Assembly: GCA_009908925.1 (NCBI GenBank)
Contig: JAAAOH010000025.1
Span: 1-9,274 of the forward strand
DNA: 9,274 nucleotides
DNA from: Spirochaetota bacterium
GTDB lineage: Bacteria > Spirochaetota > Spirochaetia > DSM-27196 > PWMO01
Reading direction: 5' to 3'
This document shows, piece after piece, positions 6,438-9,274 of this stretch. Below the pieces are notes generated by a model. That model was not told the origin of the DNA. It was given only the letters and a program-made list of their open reading frames with translations, and did no database searches. Made by a program: the position numbers and the translations under genes. Position 1 is the first letter of the stretch. Each line of letters begins with the position of its first letter.

Positions 6438-7625
6438 ATGGACGCATTTGCAGGGAGTCCGGCCGACATGGCCGGCTCTACCGGTTCGATCAGTGTTGAG
6501 CCTCGAATCGTATTCGTCGACGACGAGCACGACATCCTCGACGTGGCCGAGCGACTTTTTCGCAACCAGCCCTACGAGTGCCTGACCTTCGCCCGCGCGA
6601 CCGAGGCGCTCGAGTTTCTCCGCCACAACCAGGCGCATGTGGTGGTGAGCGATCTTCGGATGCCGGAGGTGGACGGCTTCCAGTTCCTGAAGGAGGCCGC
6701 CGATATCGCGCCGTATGCAACCCGCGTCGTGCTTTCCGCACATTCGGACAGCCGGTCCCTGCTCGAGGCGATCAACCGTGACCACGTGCACCGCTTCGTG
6801 GTCAAGCCATGGGAGGCGGCGGACTTCGTCTCGGTGATCCGCCAGTCGGTGGAGCTCGCCTCCCTCAAGTACGAGCGGGAGGCGCTCATTGAGACGCTTG
6901 CGGAGAATAGCGACCAGCTCACCGAGCGCGCCATGGCGATGAGCCGCCCCGCCGAGCTCGGTAAGTATGCCTCTCAGATCGTGCACAACCTGAAGGCGCC
7001 CATCCAGACGATAGGTGGTGCCGTTTTTCTGGCCAACCTGCTCGTCGATCACGAGGATCCGAACGGTGCGCAGCTCCAGACGTATCTCGACCATATCGCC
7101 GACGGCGCGAGGGACCTGCAGCGCACCGTTGCCGGCATCCTCATGCACACGGTGGACGACAGCTTCTTCCGCGAGGAGCCGGTCAATCTCAACGATATCG
7201 TCGAGCGGGAGATAGAGTTCTTCGACATCGATCGGTCCTTCAAGTACCGTGTCGAGAGACGACTCTGTCTCGACCCCGAGCTACCGTCCATTCGCGGAAA
7301 CGCGCTGCAGTTCAAACAGGTCGTGGATATCCTCATCAAGAACGCCATTGATGCGATGCTCGAAAGCGAGCGCAAGCTGCTGACGGTGACCACCGGGACG
7401 GAAGGCCGGCAGGTGTTCCTGATCGTCGAGGACACTGGAGTCGGCATTGCAGAGGAGAATCAGGAGGAGATCTTCTCGCCGTTTTTCTCGACCAAGGAGC
7501 TCGGAAACGGTACGGGCATCGGTCTTGCGAGTGCGAAGCAGCTCGTCGAGGCCTATGGCGGCAGCATGGCCGTGGAGTCGGAACCCGGGCTCGGCGCGCG
7601 GTTTACTGTCTGTCTTCCGACGTGA
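6438..7625 (+). CDS. Receiver domain fused to a histidine kinase core (no sensor domain), 395 aa
   Basis: After about 20 unstructured residues comes a CheY-type receiver (23-140): acidic pair D28-D29, phosphoacceptor D72 in VVVSDLRMP, S100, and K123 in VVKPWE. A helical linker (about 140-172) leads to a dimerisation/phosphoacceptor segment with H183 in IVHNLKAPIQTIGG. The ATPase follows: N-box N302 in ILIKNAIDAM, G1 DTGVGI (332-337), F-box IFSPFFSTK (345-353) and G2 GTGIGL (358-363), ending at ARFTVCLPT. There is no membrane segment or PAS/GAF sensor, so input probably arrives as phosphate from another kinase; output is autophosphorylation and transfer to an unknown partner. The residue after the H-box histidine is Asn rather than the usual Glu/Asp. 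The ATG at 6438 is chosen because upstream in-frame codons run into the tandem repeat; ATG at 6468 is an alternative. The 3' end overlaps the convergent GNAT gene. Confidence 0.88.
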   Translation: MDAFAGSPADMAGSTGSISVEPRIVFVDDEHDILDVAERLFRNQPYECLTFARATEALEFLRHNQAHVVVSDLRMPEVDGFQFLKEAADIAPYATRVVLSAHSDSRSLLEAINRDHVHRFVVKPWEAADFVSVIRQSVELASLKYEREALIETLAENSDQLTERAMAMSRPAELGKYASQIVHNLKAPIQTIGGAVFLANLLVDHEDPNGAQLQTYLDHIADGARDLQRTVAGILMHTVDDSFFREEPVNLNDIVEREIEFFDIDRSFKYRVERRLCLDPELPSIRGNALQFKQVVDILIKNAIDAMLESERKLLTVTTGTEGRQVFLIVEDTGVGIAEENQEEIFSPFFSTKELGNGTGIGLASAKQLVEAYGGSMAVESEPGLGARFTVCLPT

Positions 7626-8799
7626 TTGCCACGTCGTCCCTGTTCGCGAACGGCAGAGCGGCGTTGAGCTCGACGATGTTTCTGCGCTCGTAGGAGTTGA
7701 TCCGGTCTATGTTCCCCTCCATGATCAACCGCATGCGCTCGTCGGTGAAATAGTGCAGGCTGTAGGTGGGTACCGCACGGAAGCCGCGTTTGATCTTGTG
7801 GGGTGAGCCCATGCCCGGGTCGAAGTCCCGCACGCCGTGCTCGATGGCCCAGCGGATGGGCTCATAGTAGCAGGCGTTGAAGTGGAGCTTGTCCACGAAG
7901 CGGAAGCTCCCCCAGTAGCGGCCCACCAGCACGTCGCCCTTCTTCAGCAGGAACGACATGGCGATGGGATCCTTGGCGCCCCGCTCACGGGCGACCACGA
8001 AAAGGACGAGATGGCGACAGCAGTCGGCGAGGCCTTCGAAGAAGGCCCGGTTGAGAAACTTCGCCGCCCACGGCCCGAACTGTGCGTTGTGCTCCTCGTA
8101 GAAATCGTACATGAGCTCGAAGTAGCGGTCGGGCGCATCGCTGCCGGAGATGGTTTCGAGCTCGATGTCGTTGTCGGCCATCGCCTTGCGTTCTTTGCGG
8201 ATGTTCTTGCGCTGGTTCTTGTTGAAATCCGCGAGGTAGTCGTCGAAAGACTCATAGCCGGGGTTGTGCCACTCGTAGCCCTGGTGAAGCCAGGTTATGA
8301 AGCCTTCGGCCTCCACCTCCGGTACCCAGTCCGGGTCGGCGAAGTTGAAGGCGATGCCGTGGATATCGTTTTGTGAGGCAAACTCGCGCATCTGCCCCAC
8401 CATCGCGCGGGTCACCGCCTGTCGCGGCATGTCCCCTGCTATGAGGAAACGATAGGCGCTTGCCGGCGTCGCGGGGCTCATCCCCACGAGCTTCGGGTAG
8501 TAGGGCACGCCCATCTGCTGCGCTACGTCCGCCCAGGCAAAGTCGAAGACGAAGTCTCCCATGCTGTGCGTGCGGACATAAAGCGGAGCGGCCGCAACCA
8601 GCCGATCGCCGTCCCATACGCCCATGTGGGTGGGAATCCATCCGGTGTCCGGGGACATCGAGCCCGATTGCTCGAGCTGATTGAGCCACTCCCACTCCAG
8701 AAGCGGTGTTCTGAGGTCCGCGGTGAGCGCGTTCCAGGAGTCGACGGGGATTTCGTCCATGGCGCTGTGCCAGGACAGCCGGTATTCTTGAGTCGCCAC
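7603..8799 (-). CDS. FemAB-like GNAT family acyltransferase (DUF482, COG3146-type), 398 aa
   Basis: The sequence follows the DUF482/FemAB_like family closely: APLYVRTHSMGDFVFDFAWAD (71-91), YYPKLVGMSPATP (100-112), HQGYEWHNPGYESFDDYLADF (172-192), NKNQRKNIRKER (193-204), LVGRYWGSFRFVDKLHFNACYYEPI (291-315) and FDPGMGSPHKIKRGF (326-340). The length of about 400 residues is normal. The fold is two GNAT domains, as in Fem peptidyltransferases; the family is often labelled peptidoglycan biosynthesis/recognition, but the true substrate is unknown. It has no signal peptide, so it is cytosolic. The start is GTG at 8799: a TGA lies in frame upstream with no other good start between, and the promoter boxes end 6 nt before it. 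An internal ATG at residue 14 is a weaker choice. It converges on the receiver-kinase gene with a 23-bp overlap and diverges from the M29 gene. Confidence 0.88.
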   Translation of the reverse strand: MATQEYRLSWHSAMDEIPVDSWNALTADLRTPLLEWEWLNQLEQSGSMSPDTGWIPTHMGVWDGDRLVAAAPLYVRTHSMGDFVFDFAWADVAQQMGVPYYPKLVGMSPATPASAYRFLIAGDMPRQAVTRAMVGQMREFASQNDIHGIAFNFADPDWVPEVEAEGFITWLHQGYEWHNPGYESFDDYLADFNKNQRKNIRKERKAMADNDIELETISGSDAPDRYFELMYDFYEEHNAQFGPWAAKFLNRAFFEGLADCCRHLVLFVVARERGAKDPIAMSFLLKKGDVLVGRYWGSFRFVDKLHFNACYYEPIRWAIEHGVRDFDPGMGSPHKIKRGFRAVPTYSLHYFTDERMRLIMEGNIDRINSYERRNIVELNAALPFANRDDVAITSEDRQ

Positions 8800-8805
8800 C
8801 TCTGT

Positions 8806-8833
8806 AATGTAACAACACCCGACGGCGGGTCAA
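8806..8833 (-). promoter_or_regulatory. Sigma70-like promoter of the GNAT gene, apparently leaderless
   Basis: On the minus strand, TTGACC (8828-8833), a 16-bp spacer and TACATT (8806-8811), preceded by an extended TGT. Six nt separate the -10 box from the GTG at 8799, placing transcription start at the start codon. The only purine-rich bases (AGAG) touch the GTG, too close to act as a Shine-Dalgarno sequence. Confidence 0.55.
8817..8830. promoter_or_regulatory. Inverted repeat inside the GNAT promoter spacer
   Basis: ACCCG (8817-8821) and CGGGT (8826-8830) are perfect inverted arms around ACGG. They lie between the -35 and -10 boxes of the GNAT promoter and touch the -35. This could be an operator half of the divergent control region; chance occurrence is possible. 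Confidence 0.2.
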
Positions 8834-8837
8834 AGCA

Positions 8838-8848
8838 TTGCCGGGCAA
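8838..8848. promoter_or_regulatory. Palindrome over the -35 box of the M29 promoter
   Basis: TTGCC-G-GGCAA is a perfect 11-bp palindrome that includes the whole -35 hexamer. A protein bound here would block RNA polymerase at the M29 promoter and, given the 4-bp gap, probably affect the GNAT promoter as well. Binding is inferred only from position and symmetry. Confidence 0.3.
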
Positions 8849-8867
8849 CGCGTGGCGCTGGTATCTT
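8838..8867 (+). promoter_or_regulatory. Sigma70-like promoter of the M29 gene, apparently leaderless
   Basis: TTGCCG (8838-8843), an 18-bp spacer and TATCTT (8862-8867), with the extended TGG before the -10 box. Seven nt separate it from the ATG at 8875, and there is no Shine-Dalgarno sequence. Its -35 lies only 4 bp from the -35 of the divergent GNAT promoter, so the two promoters stand back to back. Confidence 0.5.
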
Positions 8868-8874
8868 CCCGTGC

Positions 8875-9274
8875 ATGTATAGCGACGACATCGGCGCATA
8901 TGCCGAGCTCATTGTTTCCATGGTCAATATCGATGACGGCCGTAACCTGCAGATCCGCGGAGAGCCCGTCCACTGGGATCTCATACAGGAGATCGCCGCG
9001 GCCGCATACCGACGCGGTGCGCGCTACGTTGCCGCCCGCTCGGTGCACCCGGGCCTGCTCAAGGCGCGCATCGAGCACGCCGCCGAGGAGTACCTGGACT
9101 ACGTTCCGTCGCAGCTGACCGCGATGAACGACATCATGATCTCGGAAGAATGGGCCATCGTGTCCATCGCAAGCCGCGAGGATCCGGACTTCCTTGCCAA
9201 CGTCGACGATGAGCGAAACGCCCGCATCGGGAAGGCAACCGAGCAGGCGATGATGCCGTTTCGTCGCGCTCTGC
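8875..9274 (+). CDS. M29-family metallo-aminopeptidase, N-terminal part (cut by window edge)
   Basis: The first 133 codons are open to the window end. The protein begins MYSDDIGAYAELIVSMVNID and has the M29 (AmpS / aminopeptidase T) pattern: a Y-A-E-L-x-V helix, a short strand LQIRGEP (25-31) where the family has a G-D-x-V/L-x-I segment, then helix IQEIAAAAYRRGARYVAAR (37-55). A mid-region WAIVSIASREDPDFLANVDDER (93-114) matches the family's W-A-x-I-x-I-x-x-x-x-x-P-D stretch. M29 enzymes are cytosolic, metal-dependent exopeptidases that remove N-terminal residues from peptides. The metal ligands lie in the C-terminal half, outside the window, so activity cannot be judged. The ATG at 8875 fits the family N-terminus and lies 7 nt after a -10 box. 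The family is assigned from pattern alone. Confidence 0.75.
   Translation, partial: MYSDDIGAYAELIVSMVNIDDGRNLQIRGEPVHWDLIQEIAAAAYRRGARYVAARSVHPGLLKARIEHAAEEYLDYVPSQLTAMNDIMISEEWAIVSIASREDPDFLANVDDERNARIGKATEQAMMPFRRAL

Noticed and set aside
7837..8376. Plus-strand open frame of 179 codons opposite the GNAT gene
   Set aside because: It is a shadow of a clear family match on the other strand, with no promoter or ribosome site.

Overview
The window is about 9.3 kb of GC-rich bacterial chromosome with dense, ordinary-looking coding. It holds seven protein genes, two of them cut by the window edges. I saw no rRNA, tRNA, CRISPR array, insertion sequence or phage gene. The gene families (GlgE, a fused TreS-maltokinase, a FemAB-like GNAT, an M29 aminopeptidase, a receiver-histidine kinase) occur widely. 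I lean weakly towards a free-living spirochaete or a similar high-GC Gram-negative-type bacterium, but nothing here proves the phylum.

Layout. (1) 1-126, minus strand: start of a CinA/MoaB-fold protein, divergent from (2) 221-784, plus strand: a five-repeat TPR protein. (3) 871-2898, plus: glgE, alpha-1,4-glucan:maltose-1-phosphate maltosyltransferase. (4) 2910-6245, plus: a trehalose synthase-maltokinase fusion, coupled to glgE by a Shine-Dalgarno sequence that overlaps the glgE stop codon. (5) 6246-6437: a gap with a GC hairpin and a degenerate 19-bp tandem repeat. (6) 6438-7625, plus: a receiver plus histidine kinase protein with no sensor domain. (7) 7603-8799, minus: a FemAB-like GNAT protein that converges on gene 6 with a 23-bp overlap of coding ends. 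(8) 8875-end, plus: start of an M29 aminopeptidase, divergent from gene 7.

How the genes work together. Genes 3 and 4 encode the GlgE route in two polypeptides: trehalose to maltose (TreS domain), maltose to maltose-1-phosphate (maltokinase domain), then transfer of maltosyl units onto a growing alpha-glucan (GlgE). The branching enzyme GlgB, often encoded nearby, is not in the window. The other genes have no evident link to this pathway.

The most distinctive signal is in how the genes start. Five genes have a plausible sigma70-type promoter (TTG-type -35, 16-18 bp spacer, -10) whose -10 box ends only 6-9 nt before the start codon. None of these five has a Shine-Dalgarno sequence, and neither does the receiver-kinase gene. 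Only the operon-internal treS-mak gene has one. This points to leaderless mRNAs for first genes and SD-led initiation inside operons. Other things worth a look are the 19-bp repeat array, an ambiguous glgE start, and palindromes sitting on the divergent promoters.
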